Positions 10,357-22,356 of a stretch of DNA of 64,000 nt are shown here, piece by piece. Source of the stretch: Tolypeutes matacus (lineage: Eukaryota > Chordata > Mammalia > Cingulata > Chlamyphoridae). The stretch lies in assembly GCA_026826555.1 (NCBI GenBank), contig JAKSZT010053764.1, forward strand, positions 38,081,086-38,145,085, in the 5' to 3' direction. The position numbers and the translations under genes were made by a program. The notes beneath the pieces were generated by a model. The model searched no databases, had not been told where the DNA came from, and saw only the letters and a program-made list of their open reading frames with translations. Each line of letters starts with the position of its first letter. Within the stretch, counting starts at the first letter, position 1.

Positions 10357-13300
10357 TATTTGTTTTGGCCAAAGACAATGTGAGTAAATGAAGGAGTGAG
10401 AAAATGTGGAGATGGAATTAAGAACATTGTGAAGTGGGAATAAAAGTTTGTAAGTGGGAGGGTGACTCTAAAGGCAATCTCAGCACCAGAGCTTTGTATA
10501 TTTCCTTGATTTTTCTCCAGTTATTTGTCTATAGAAAGTTTATAATGGGGTAAATAGTGGGGATATTAAAGTTTAATGAGGTACACTTCATGCCAATTTT
10601 GGTAAGTATGTAGGAAATCACAGCAGGCCTGAGACTGCTATCCTTAGAAAGACCAGCTTGCAAGGTTGACCCTCGGTAGGCAGGAACTTGACTGGTAAAC
10701 AGTTCCCAACTCACTGTGCCTAAACTGCTTGTACAAACAATTTGGTTGGTGCTAAATATCCGCCTTTCTTCTGAGAGGCCAGAATTTTTATGATGGCAAG
10801 TAGTCAAGCAGGCATTATGTAAGTCCAGTTATGAGAGACTAGGCAGCCTAGGTAATTTATACATGCTAGGTTCTCTGAGGAAACAGGAACAGGGGTGTAT
10901 GTCTAGGAAGGAATGGGCTTTGAAAGCACTAATTGAAATTCTACACTCCATCTTCTTTCAGGGCCCCCTCTCCCCACACTATTAACTACTGGCTCCCCAA
11001 ATCAAAAGTATCCTTTTATGTTTCTTTTTTGGATTGGAAATCTAGGAATGGCTGCTGAGGTGAGATGGGTCAGCAAAATGGAGGATGTCAAAAACAGGGT
11101 CCAATTCTCTCTGGCATTGGAACATAGATTCCAATATTCTGCTGAACTGGAAATTCATATGAACCAAGGATATTTGACAATGGAAATAGGTGGAGTAAAT
11201 CCTGAAACAGTATATCAGATGAAGTCTTAGAAGAGAAAGAATAGCTCAGATCTTCCAAAAAATCTGCACACAGACCCAGCTGGCCATTCACTTTCACCTC
11301 CAGGGCTCACACCATATCAGAGCAAGCACTAGGCAAACATACCATTTCCCCCTGCCACCCTCTCCTCCAAATTCATCAGAAATGGGAAATTCAAGATGTG
11401 AGAATTGGAATGTTTTTAAAACACCTACCCCCAAGCACTAGAATAGTTTATATGTCTTTTTTTTTTCCTTTCATTATTCAGTAAACTCTTTCATTTCTCA
11501 CTGATGTCCTGCAGTTGAGCTGCCCTACTGATTTCTGAAGCTGGTTTCAAGCCAAAATGGAAGCCACATGTCCTGGCAGCTTCCTTTTATGGCCTCAGAT
11601 TATGGTTCTGTCCTTGTCTGGTGGTCGAGACGTCCCAGGGCAGATCAGGGGGAGCCCCTGCCTTGGGTACAGACAGTAAGGGAGCATGTGGCCTGTAGAG
11701 AATTTAAAAACAAGAAAAAAAAAACAGATTAAAATTCAGTCTGCTATTTATTCATCACCATCTGCTGGCAATTCCAAATAATGTCAAAGATAAAATACTC
11801 CTATGCACACACAAAATGTGTTGGTCTAAGTTCTAAACCATTGTAGCAGTTAATGTTGATTGAGCTAGCCATATGTTTACCCATTGTGGGGCAGACATGT
11901 TTACAACTTTACTTTTGAGAAAAAGACATTTGTACTGGCAAAGGCACATGTTTGGTGGGAAAGCTTGCTCACCACTTTTAGGTACAGCAAACAGATTTAT
12001 ATTCACTCGTATTAAAATGTAGGCCAAGGCATCCTTTACAAACATTTGTTTCACACATCATAAAGTTTTTATTTGCATTTGCTATCTAAGCAGTGAAATA
12101 GAGTGGTGAACTGTGAGGTGTAATATTTTTGCATGGTAAAATGCAAATATTAATTTTTACATGAAATATTTAACTGAATTTAAAAAATATCTTTAAAATT
12201 AAAATGTAGATTTTCATTAAGGTGAAACAACCAAATCAAGAAAATAATGATTATTACTAATTATTAATTGATTATTGCTGAAAATAATTTCATTTAGAAG
12301 AGGGGGTTGTTGAAGAATGATCCAATTGAATGTCAAGTACATGTGATACACCAATGCCTAATAGTTTCATTTAATACCAGAATATCTTGGTGGTCAGACT
12401 TCTAAATGATGGAAGATAAGGCTCTTACATAGATGGCTCCAGGTTTCTATTTTCTGCCCTTCCTGTCTGAGATATTTTTGTACTATGTCACAAGATAAAC
12501 AGAAATGCATTACATTTTGGAAACCTTTTATTTAATCCCACTTCCGAGGGCATGAAAATTGCTGCAGAACACCCAACGCAGCAATTTGCACTCTTTTCCA
12601 AGTTTATTATGCACTCATTTATGGGTGGGGGCAAAAAGAATATCTGAGTGGAAAAGAATCATTTCAATCTTTCCACGACTGGTTTGGGTGAAGCTAAACT
12701 CAGAATTGGGCTCCAGATGCTTGCACTGATCTTGTAAGTTCAGTTACAAACCAAACCAAGCAAAGGACATCCTCTCCAAATGCTAAGTGATGGTGAGACC
12801 CTACCGAGGGATAAAATAGCACTGGGGTGTGGCACTTTAACTTCTTCTAGACATATATACCTTCATTCCTTGGGCTCACACATCTCAGTAGAAAGCCCAA
12901 GGAGTAAAACAAAACAAAACAAAACAAAAAAGAAAAAATAGAAAAAAAAAAAAGTCCAAGGGCTAGAGGAAAACCACTGTCTTTTCCCTGAGAAAGCCTC
13001 AAGACAGCAAACCTCAGCCATTCTAAGGTGAGACCTCACCTTTGTAAAAAACAAGAGCAGCTATGCCTTCAGATCTGTCAACCAACCAAAGAACAAATTT
13101 CATCATAAAGACAAAAAGATCCCTCAGCAGATGTCCAGATGAGTACAACTCGATTCTACCCATGAACGATAAAGAAGTTTACCAGAATCCTTGTGCACTT
13201 TGGAGACTGAAAATTGAGGGGCATCTATTCCTGGAGTTTAAAAATAAATGTAGTAGAAACCCTCTTCTCTAGACATTGGGCCCAATAGTTGATAGAATAA

Positions 13301-13389
13301 CTGAAAAAACTTGTTCAAATAGGCCATAATGAAATATATATATATGTGCCTTAAACATCTTATTTGGTAAGTTTTTGCCTTTATTTTTT
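10357..13389. other. Unassigned 3-kb stretch
   Basis: No gene or named repeat. Notable pieces: a (CAAAA)n/A-rich tract at 12908-12952 and AT-rich sequence at 12100-12300. The 60-90 codon frames here show no recognisable domain. Confidence 0.4.
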
Positions 13390-13520
13390 TTTTTCCTCTA
13401 AACTTTTTAGTTTGAAATAATTTCAAGCTAAATAATTTCCTGTAGGATGGTTGCAAAAATAATACAAAACCCATACAGAGAACTCCAACATACCCCCTCC
13501 CCAAAGAAACATTTTGTTTT
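13390..13520 (-). mobile_element. L1 3' fragment
   Basis: Antisense L1 3' motif AAATAATTTCAAGCTAAATA followed by AATAATACAAA and AACTCCAACATACCC. It is the same module as 57181-57260. Confidence 0.5.
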
Positions 13521-13919
13521 AACTTAAAATGTATAAATATATATATATATCCTATATATATATATATAGCAGTTTACCAGCCTTTTGATATAAGATGGAA
13601 GCCTCTGCTTTAAATCTGTGAATTTTAATTTCCCTTGCATATTCTATAATGATTTCCTGTTTTTCTTTCTAAAGTGGAAGGAGAGTTTGAAAACACTTAG
13701 AAAACAGACTGAACACAGAATCCTTCTAGATTCTTATGAGTTTTCCCCTAATTCTTAAAATCCAACAACTTTTAAAACAATTTGCAATTATTTTTTTCAA
13801 ACATTCAAACTAGTTTACCTGGGAACGCTTTCTTTTGCACTCATTTTCCATCAGTCTATATGTTTTTTATTTAATTACAGTCCTTTTAGTATAAATATGT
13901 CCAATCAACTGATCCTTGG
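13521..13919. other. Unassigned, AT microsatellites
   Basis: (AT)n at about 13536-13568, then plain A/T-rich sequence up to the LTR start. Confidence 0.4.
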
Positions 13920-15123
13920 TGTGGTGGTTAATTTCATGTGTAAACCTGGCTAGATTATGGTGTCCACTTGCCTACCTGTTAATGTAAGAGTATTTTGAAA
14001 TGGGATTTGCATCTATAATCAGTTGATTGCATCTAAGATCAACAAAGGAGATTGCCCTGGGGGTGGGGGGTGGGGAGTCTCATCCAGTTAGTTGGAGGTC
14101 TTAAAAGCCAGAATCGAGAATTTCAGAGGTCACAAGGGGAATTTGGACTCAACTTCAGCACTGTCTGTTGCCAGTATTTCCAGCCAGCCAGCTCCCTCTG
14201 GAGAATTTGGACTAAGGCCTTCAGCATCACTTTTATCAGATTTTCTAGCTTGTGCTCTGCTCTACAGAGTTTAGACTTGCCAGCCCCCATGGTGGTGTGA
14301 GCCAGTTTCTTATAATAAAATTTATATACATACATATATATATTTATAGTGCAATTCAAGTTTATTCCATTAGTTCTTGCAACACAAAACTTTTAAAAAG
14401 TATTATTTCGCTTTTGAATGTACATGAACTGGGATAATATGAGAAACCCACTTGCATCAAAAATACTACATTGTGGAAAAAATGAACTCAAATATATCAA
14501 AATGCACAAAACACTAGTCTTGTTCCATGACTGCTTAGAAAAATATGATTGTTTCTCTATTTACAAAATAGAATCAGGATGGTTTAAATTTTTAAAAAAT
14601 TTTGCATGCAAAACACTGTAATTGCTAATGTAGGAGAGCACTCTTACCAGCTTCTTCTATACACAATTGAGTGTACAATATTGCATGAAAGAAAACAGCA
14701 GCTCAGTTGAAGTTTTAATTGTAATTAAGAAAAAAAAGTTCAAATAAGTATATATAGATTTAAAACCAATTATCTGGGAGAAAGAAATCAATGAAATAAA
14801 TGAAAGGGCCTACTTGTTTGCAGCTTCTATACACTGCAATCTGCCCTTCTCTCCTCTGAGCCCAACTGGTTTAAGAAAGATCTGCTATGCATCAACTACT
14901 TGGCTATATTCAGGTGCTGAATTTAAGCTAGAAGTCTACAGATACCAGTTTGAAGCTGCAAGGGGCTAATTTTTTAGTATACTAATGTAAACAGGTAAAC
15001 CACCTTGTTTTTACTTGATATAATGCATACAAAATGACTGATTTAATACAAAACCACAGAACACACACACACATATATTATATCCCCTGTTGGTTCTGTT
15101 TTTCTGGAGATTTGATTAATACA
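13920..15123 (+). mobile_element. MLT2-type ERVL LTR split in two by an insertion
   Basis: The 5' part (13920-14346) starts TGTGGTGGTTAATTTCATGT and carries the LTR's own AATAAA at 14314-14319. The 3' part (15070-15123) is the LTR terminus, TTGGTTCTGTTTTTCTGGAG to AATACA. Flanking pentamers CTTGG (13915-13919) and CTCGA (15124-15128) differ by two transitions and may be the decayed duplication. About 720 bp of unrelated sequence separates the halves. Confidence 0.7.
14347..15069 (-). pseudogene. Retrocopy of an mRNA 3' UTR (unidentified gene)
   Basis: This stretch sits inside an otherwise colinear LTR. On the minus strand it ends with AATAAA (complement of 14361-14366) followed about 15 nt later by the LTR junction, as expected for an mRNA 3' end. 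The AT-rich duplication ACATATAT(A/T) may flank it at about 14332 and 15070. The poly(A) tail is degraded into a TATA-rich tract. No coding frame is present, so the copy is 5'-truncated within the 3' UTR. I could not name the parent gene. Confidence 0.55.
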
Positions 15124-15624
15124 CTCGATAAACTTAAAACTCATTTGGTGAGAGCCACGTGGATTCACAGGGCTCTGGGTTCCAGTCGGTATGTTGTACT
15201 AAAAGAGTGGAGAGTGTCCCTTATTCAGAGTCTTGGAGATATATTAAGAAAACTTTTACAATAAAAGATAAAATTATAAAATTACTCTAGTTATTAAGAT
15301 GGATTGGAAAGAAGGTGGGGTCATGGAAAGGCGAATTTTCTAGATAATTGAATACTTACATAATTCCAAACTCACTGCTGAAGGAAAGCTTTCAACAGTG
15401 TATTACATGGTAGAAAAAAACAGTAAAATAAACATATTATAACCCAATCAAGTAATGATGGGATATGATAATTGTGAGTGCCATTGAGCATGTTTGGTGG
15501 GCTCTGTGCCCTCCACTGCTGTGCTGACTAGTTTGTATTTCCCTCCTCCCTCATGGACTTCTCTACCTTTCTCTGCACTTTCCCCACCCCTCATGATATG
15601 ACCCTATAGGATAAGCATGATATG
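15124..15624. other. Unassigned sequence
   Basis: Nothing recognised. It ends where L1 3' sequence begins. Confidence 0.4.
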
Positions 15625-16265
15625 CCTTTTAAAACTTAACATAACATTTGCTATTTTAACCATTTTTAAGTATGCAATTCAGTGGCCTTAATTACATTGA
15701 CAAGGTTGTGCTACAGTCAACACCGACCATCACTAAAAATCTTCATCACCCCCCACAGAAGCCCTGCCCCACTAAACAACTCCCGAGCCCCTCTCCCCCA
15801 CCCTTGGTAACCTCTAGTCTACTTTCTGTCTCTATGAATTTGCCTATTCTGGACATTTCACACAAGTGATATCACAACATCTGTCCTCTTGTGTCTGGCT
15901 TATTTTACGCAGCATAACGTTTTCAGGGTCCATCCATCTTGTCACATGTATCAGAACTTCATTCCTTCTAATGGCTGAATAATATCCCATTGTATGGACA
16001 CACAGCATTTTATTTACCCATTCATCTGTTTATGGACCCTTGAGTTGCTTCTGTCTTTTGGCAATTGTGAATAATGTTGTTATGAACATTGGTGTATAAG
16101 TATCTATTTGAGACCCTGCTTTCTATTCTTTTGGGCATATACCTAGGAGGGGAATTGTCAGGTCATAAGATAATTCTATGCTTAACTTTTTGAGGAACTT
16201 TCATACTGTTTTCCACAGTGGATGTACCATTTTACATTCCTGCTAGCAATGCACGAGCCCCTCTA
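15625..16265 (-). mobile_element. Old L1M 3' end (ORF2 end and 3' UTR)
   Basis: Antisense L1M signature in order: TAAGTATGCAATTCAGTGGC, the CTGGCTTATTTTACGCAGCA block, TGGCTGAATAATATCCCATT at 15971-15990, and GGGCATATACCTAGGAGGGG at 16133-16152. It parallels the copy at 52909-53690. Confidence 0.8.
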
Positions 16266-18163
16266 TACTTTTGACTCTTTCCCTTGAATCTTTGATCATT
16301 ATTCTCTTCAGTTCAAGTTGCCATTTCTGTGTCCTACTTCTCAGCCATGTGCCTTTCTCTTTTGCGTGATTGACTTTTATTTTTTCTTCTTTCCAGCATT
16401 TGACTTTCATTTTTTCCTGTCGCTGCTAGAATTTTCAGTGATGGGACCAGTTGGGTTTGGCTTTTTCCTTTTCTTCTACCAGGTAGTCCAAGTTAGATTA
16501 TGATATCTCCTAGTCTTTAACTCTTCCCGTCTCTTTTTATGCTGCTTCCTTGGGGCTGGGTGAGTGAGGTAGCTGGATGACTGGTTACAAATGAATATGT
16601 GGAGTGTGTTGGAGGTTGGGAGAGAAGGGGAGCTAAAGTCCTCTAGATATAAGTAAGGGACAAAGATATCCAGAGGGTTGTGCTTTTATTTTCTCACACT
16701 TTCCATATACATAATCATGTCCATAAATTGCTTTTTCCATTTGGATGAATGTTTAACCATAAAGCCCAGAATAAAAAGCTACCAGGAATAAGTTCTGTCC
16801 AAAATTACAGAAGTTGACGTTGAAGTTTCAGTGAGCTTACTTGAGAATACTCAGAATAATGCTGAAATATTTGTAAAGGGATAACCGGAGACCGTGCAGG
16901 GGAGCTGCTGATTCTTTTGATGCTGACATTAGTTCAGATATAATGAAACTGTCCTTCTCAAGATTAAAAAAACAAGCAAATAACCCCACACACATATCTC
17001 AAATCCCAGTTGAGCTAAAGTTACAAAGCAAACCTATTTATTTGTAGGATACGGTAGGATAATGAAGGTTCATAAGCCTGGGCTGTAGTTAGCATGAGAT
17101 GTAAACAGCGGCTTTCTTGTTTTCACTCATTCGGAAGCTCTAATTCATTTCTAATTACTATCGCCTGGAAAAACACTGTGCTGTCATTGACTTTTAAATT
17201 TCTTCATCTCTTAAAGAAAGCACATATTTTAGGTCATTAAGAGCAACCTTGTCTTGCATTTGGAAGATGTTTTTGTTCAACAAAGTGGAATTATTATTTT
17301 ATCTCAGGCACAATTTGTTTGGTAGGATTAAGAAGCTGCATATATTTTAATTTGGCAATGAATTAACAATAATGTGGCTTTTCCACTGTTACATTGCTCA
17401 GATCTACTTGTTTATTCAAGTCAAAGAAAAAGCATGCTTGCTATTTGAATTTTTAAGGTAAATTGTTCAGGAAGAAAAAATATTAGCATGAGTAATATCA
17501 AAACGCTGCCTTAATTTTCTACTAAGTATTGTATTTTCAATTAAAAAAACCCACGAAGAAAAAGGAAAAAAAAGAAGCCTTTATTCTCAAGTGCAATAAA
17601 GAAAAACCAATGTGATTTTGTACAGATAAGGAAGTAGAGCACAGCAAAAATCAGCTTTTGCTGTTTTTCATGTTGCAATACATTATCCCAATACACATAA
17701 AAATGTAAGTGGGCAAAACTCCTCTACTTTATCTTGGTCATATTTTCAGTGACTGAGTGTGTTCTTATAGTAAATTGGGGAAAGGTATAAATTAGTGGGA
17801 GAAACTACTTTTTGAGATTGTGGATGAAAATGAGGTGTAATGGAGGCACCCTGCTCTTCCTCAGCCCAGAAAGAGCTTTGGAGGACATCATACACATGCT
17901 GCCCCCCTCTTCCAGCTCAAGGAGAAGGTTTAAGGAAGACCAGTGGAGATAACCCCAAGGGACAGCATTTCTGAGCAAGACAGTTGGGAAAGTCATTTGC
18001 TGGAATGAGTAAGCCCACCTTAGCCAAGGGAAGGACCAGAGAGGGGACTGCAGATATGAGGATTTCCCGTTTTGCTCCTTGATTAACCACTGGCCTCCAA
18101 GTGTGAAGTGTACTGTGTAGGGTTGGGGCAGAAGTAGAGAGGTCTCAGGTCTTACTGAAAAAA
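16266..18163. other. Unassigned 1.9-kb stretch, candidate conserved block
   Basis: No repeats recognised. Positions 16880-17530 contain clustered TAATTA/AATTCATT and CAATTA motifs with little simple repeat, the look of a developmental enhancer. This is inferred from composition only. Frames at 17805-17996 are unremarkable. Confidence 0.3.
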
Positions 18164-18173
18164 TAGGTAAATT

Positions 18174-18603
18174 GCCTTTTTTTTTTTTTTTTTTTTTTTT
18201 AGATTTATTTATTTACTTACTTTATCCATTTTAACCCCCTCCCTGCCCCTTTGGGGTTTTGTGTCCATTTGCTGGGCAATTCTCTGTGTCTGTTTCCTGC
18301 CCTCTTCTCTCATCCTTCTCCTCCTGTCTTCACTGGGATTTGATCCTGGAAACCTCCAATGTGGGAGAGAAGCATTCTGCCACCTGCGCCACCTCAGTTC
18401 CTGTTTTTTTGGCATGTCTCATCTTGGCTCTCCCGTGTTTCTCTCCTGTTATGTCATCATCTTGTTGCGTGACTTGGAGGGGCCTGGCACGCCTGCACAC
18501 CTTCTGTATTTTTTTTAATTTTACTGGGATGTCCCGGGGATCGAACCCAGGTCCCTCTATGTGGCAGACAGATGCCCAACCATTTGAGCCACATTTGGCC
18601 CCC
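18174..18603 (-). mobile_element. Dimeric tRNA-derived SINE
   Basis: T21 tail, then TTTATTTATT. Two tRNA-like B-box regions, near 18340 (GGGATTTGATCCTGG in antisense) and 18540 (GGGATCGAACCCAGG), show the two units. Duplications TAGGTAAATT lie at 18164-18173 and 18604-18613. Confidence 0.87.
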
Positions 18604-18613
18604 TAGGTAAATT

Positions 18614-19102
18614 CTTACATGTGTTAGCTAGTGGAGTAGCAAGAAGAAATTTAAATTATTCTTTCTGCCTTTATCAAACTGCCTGACAAAACCATTTTAC
18701 TTATTTTATTTTTACCAGCTGCATTTTTTTCTATTACATAGATCAGCCATATTTGTTGTTAACAAATAAAGACTGGACATACCCTTGAGTAAAAAGAAAA
18801 GTAAATTATTCATAATTCTACATCCAAGAGCAGGTAAACTAAAAGAGAGAGAGAGAGAGATGTTGCTAAGATGGAATCTTTAAAAGAACTTTTGCATTAA
18901 GGATATTCAAATAAAAGTGTTATAAAATTCATAGAGGTTAAGCCCCACCTCTGCTGTAAGCTAGCAGTTCTTGAGCTGGCTGGTCTACAGAGAAAGAGCC
19001 AAGCCCTTCTAAGACCAGTTTTTATCTAACATTGTTCCTAAAACCTTCCATGTGTTTTCTGTTCTTCTGGGGAGAAATAAGGAAGCTGGAAAATTAAATG
19101 CC
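18614..19102. other. Unassigned, with (GA)n
   Basis: (GA)n at 18844-18860; otherwise nothing recognised. Confidence 0.4.
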
Positions 19103-19293
19103 CAACATTCATCTCAAAGTGTGGTCCCTGGACCAGGAGCTTCAGGATCCTCCTGGGGACCTGTAAGAAATGCAGATTCCCACGTCCCACCCCAGACCTC
19201 CTGAATCAGAAATTCTGGGTTGGGGCCCAGCAAGCTGTGTTTTAATTAGCCTACCGGGTGAGTCTGATGTACCCTCAAGTTTGAAAATCACTG
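19103..19293 (+). mobile_element. MER20 (hAT-Charlie, non-autonomous)
   Basis: Near full length. It starts at CTCAAAGTGTGGTCCCTGGA, includes CCCACCCCAGACCTCCTGAA, and ends with TTTGAAAATCACTG as the inverted terminus. The antisense frame at 19142-19426 is accidental. Confidence 0.88.
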
Positions 19294-19686
19294 GCTCTTG
19301 AGCCATTCTAGAATGGCATCTGTAAATGATTACTTGGGGACTGGTCAGGGGGCCGGTAGTCTGTGGTTTGGCTTGAATTGCACAAGAGAGATACCCTGAT
19401 GATGTCTGAGGATAGTTTCCCCCCAAAAAAAGCCTAAAGAAAGAAGAGGCAGCTGTTTACTCTGGAGGTCAAGTGGCTGAGCGTATTAGGAGCATGTAAT
19501 TTAAGATTGGGTTGAGTGGTTTGTGTGGAGGTATGCCCTAAAGACCAAATTAGGGCTATTAAATATATTGAAGAAGAATAATTACAATAGTCATAATTAT
19601 TGGAGCCCTGTTGGACTCTCTTGTTATTTGTTCAAGTTTATTACTTCTGCCTCTTTTAGAACGATTAATGCCCATCAACAATATTG
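19294..19686. other. Unassigned sequence
   Basis: Nothing recognised before the local duplication begins. Confidence 0.4.
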
Positions 19687-20245
19687 TATTTGTATATCCT
19701 TAAGTATATTTTCAGGGAACAAAGTGCAGTGACTTTTTTTTTCTAAATTAAAACACTTTTCAAGCCATAAAACATGACTTGAGCCAAGATTTAGCCTTTG
19801 GAATTGTAACAGAGAATTTATGAACTTTCCGCATGTATAAAAATTATTTTCTATTTCCGAGCACTCTGTTTTTTACTTTTGTCCATGAGAAACACCATGA
19901 AGCTCTCTGAGCCTTAGATTTTTTACTTGCAAAATGGGGTAATAATGCTGAACACAGGTTATATGAAGAATCGAATAAGATAATGTACATAAAACTGCTT
20001 TCTAAGGTACATAGTGTTATCGTGACCATTATTATATTGTTCTATTATATAGTGTTTATTAACATAAATATTAATTAGTTATTTGTATTTCTATTAGTAT
20101 ATTTAAATGTTATCTACTTACAGTAGGGAACAAAGTGCAGTGAACATTTATTCTTTAAAATATGGAAACTCTTTTGGTCAAGAAATAAAACATGATATAA
20201 GGTAGCATTTAGCCTTTGGAATTGAAGTTTGTGAATTTATAAATA
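19687..20245. repeat. Diverged local direct duplication flanking a MIR
   Basis: GGGAACAAAGTGCAGTGA occurs at 19715 and 20126, and ATTTAGCCTTTGGAATTG at 19789 and 20207. The sequence between is alignable with small indels. The two arms (about 19687-19835 and 20080-20245) are offset by 411-418 bp with MIR sequence between them. Confidence 0.75.
19880..20045 (+). mobile_element. MIR fragment
   Basis: Sense MIR core: CTGAGCCTTAGATTTTTTAC, AAAATGGGGTAATAATGCTG, then a degraded 3' end. Confidence 0.6.
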
Positions 20246-21094
20246 AGAAATACTTATTGGCAAAACTACCAAATAGATGTCTATTTATTTACTTTATTTT
20301 CATAACGAACGAAACATTCATAAGATCCTCTGCATTGCTCTCTGTTAAGTGACAAAAACAACAGAGGTCTATCCCCTGCTAGGAAATGCTATTTGCGTCT
20401 TGGGCAATTTTTTCTCTATCCTGTAATATCTTAGGGTTAGGAAAATACTGGCTGCAAAATAATGGAAAATAAAAACACACTTTCTCACTCATGGACATAG
20501 ATGTAAAAATCCTTAACAAAAAAAATATTGGCAAGTCTACTCTCAGTACGTAAAAAGGATAGTGCCTCGTGATGAAGTGGGCTTATCCCAGGAATACAAG
20601 GTTGGTTTAACATTTCTAAACCAAACCATGTAATTTACTATACTAACAGACTAAAAGAGAAAAACCATATGATATCACAATTGCTGCATAAAAAGAATTT
20701 GACAACATTTAACACTGATTCATGATTAAAAAACAAACAAAAACACAACCTCTCAAGAAATTAGGAATAGATAAGAATTTCCTCAACCTGATCAAGTGCC
20801 TATATGAAATAATGCTATTAGTGAAAGACTGAGTGCTTTCCCCTTAATATTGGGAACAGGGCAAGGATGTATGCTTTCACCATTTCTATTCAACATGCTG
20901 TTGGAGGGCCTAACCAGGGCAACAAGGCAGGGAAAAGATAAAATGCACGTGTGTGTGTGTGTATATAGGAAAGAAAGAAGTAAAACTGTCCTTATTTGCA
21001 GCTGAAATTATCATCTATAAAGGAAACCCTGTGTGATCTACAAAAGACTGACTAGAACTTATATGAGAGTTTAGCAAGGTTGAAGGATACAAGG

Positions 21095-21626
21095 TGTCTT
21101 AGTTGTCTCACTGCTGTAACAAATACCACACAGTGGGTTGGCTTAACAACAGGAATGTATTGGTTCACAGTTTCAGAGGCTGGAAGGCTTGTTTCTTTCT
21201 GGTGCTGTAGCATTCAGGCTGGCTGGCAATCTTTGGATTCCTTGGCTTTCCTGTCACATGGCAATGTCCTCTCTTTTCTCTTCCAGGTTCTGTTGACTTC
21301 CTATTTCTTTCTTTCTTTCCTTTCTTTTCTTTTCTTTACTTTTCTTTCCTTCTTCCCTCCCTCCCTTCCTTTCCTTTCTTTCTTTCCTTCCCTTCCCTTC
21401 CCTTCCCTCCCTCTCTCCCTTCCTTCCTTCCTTCTTCACTCTCTCGCTCTTTCTTTCTTTTTTAATATAAGGCCTCCCGTAATAGGATTAAGACCCATTT
21501 TGACTGAGTTGGACCTTAACTAAAAATATCTTCAAAAGGTCCTAATTACAATGAGGTCACAACCACAAGAATGGATTAAGATTAAGAGCATGTATTTTTC
21601 TGAGGTATATGATTCAACCTATCACA
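21095..21626 (-). mobile_element. Solo MaLR-like LTR inside L1
   Basis: TGTCTTAG...ATCACA with the perfect 5-bp duplication CAAGG at 21090-21094 and 21627-21631. Antisense MaLR landmarks include CACAGTTTCAGAGGCTGGAA and CACATGGCAATGTCCTCTC. Removing 21095-21631 restores continuous L1 ORF2. Confidence 0.85.
21297..21465. repeat. Polypyrimidine (TTTC/TTCC)n tract
   Basis: Almost pure C/T on the plus strand for about 165 bp, inside the LTR. It explains the long low-complexity frames on both strands. Confidence 0.92.
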
Positions 21627-22014
21627 CAAGGTCAATAGTGAAAATCAATTGTATTTCTTTACTATCAATGAATAACCAGAAATTTAATTTAAAAACAATG
21701 ACATTTACAATAGCATCAAAAATATAACATTCACATGAGTCAATTTAATAATATATGTGTAAGACCTGTACCCAGGAAAACAACTTGACCAGGGTATTGT
21801 TACCTATTTTAAATTGTTTTCCTGGAGTGTTGTATAATTTTACTTTCCCAGGCACAGTATAGACAAGTGTGTGTCTCAGCACACCCTTGTAAGCTCTGGC
21901 TGTTATTATTCCAGTTTTGAATAAAACTTTAAAACTAGGTTATCTTACTTGAACATCAGGTGTTACCTTTCCTATTTTAATTTTTACTTTAAAAACCTAA
22001 ATTGCAAGTCGTCA

Positions 22015-22262
22015 TAATGACAAAAATAGCTACCACTTACTGCATGTTTATTATGAGCCAGGCACTCTATTCTAAGCGCTTAATGAACATTAGCTTAATT
22101 TAATTTGCATGACTCTATGAGTTAGGTACTATTAATTTTTCCATTTTTTAAGTGAAAAACTGTGTCTTAGTTGAGTAATTTGCTCAAGGACACATTGCCA
22201 GGAAGTGGCAGAGCTGGTTTTTAAACTAGAGATCAGGCTTTTAATTTCCACACTTAATTGCT
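22015..22262 (-). mobile_element. MIR, nearly full length
   Basis: Antisense MIR from GAGCCAGGCACTCTATTCTA through GAGTTAGGTACTATTAATTT to GAAGTGGCAGAGCTGGTTTT. Confidence 0.8.
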
Positions 22263-22356
22263 TCCTTGAGCCTTATTAGGTCTTCCCACCAACAGCAGAC
22301 CTAGCTCTCAGACTGGGTGTGCATGTTACTGAAATATGGTCATTAATAATTTTTTA

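Larger units (their letters stand above)
20478..21783 (+). mobile_element. L1 ORF2 fragment, split by a solo LTR
   Basis: Sense ORF2 sequence from the reverse transcriptase region: GGATTTATCCC-like GGGCTTATCCCAGGAATACA near 20580, GGGCAAGGATGTATGCTTTC near 20858, and TCCTTATTTGCAGCTGA near 20989. It breaks at 21094 and resumes at 21627 with the same reading context. Stops and frameshifts are abundant. Confidence 0.82.

Noticed and set aside
14052..14085. G-rich run as a G-quadruplex
   Set aside because: Only three G-runs of four or more, so a stable four-stranded fold is not assured.
21080..21523. 147-codon frame and its antisense Lys/Glu/Arg-rich partner
   Set aside because: Produced by the polypyrimidine tract in an LTR.
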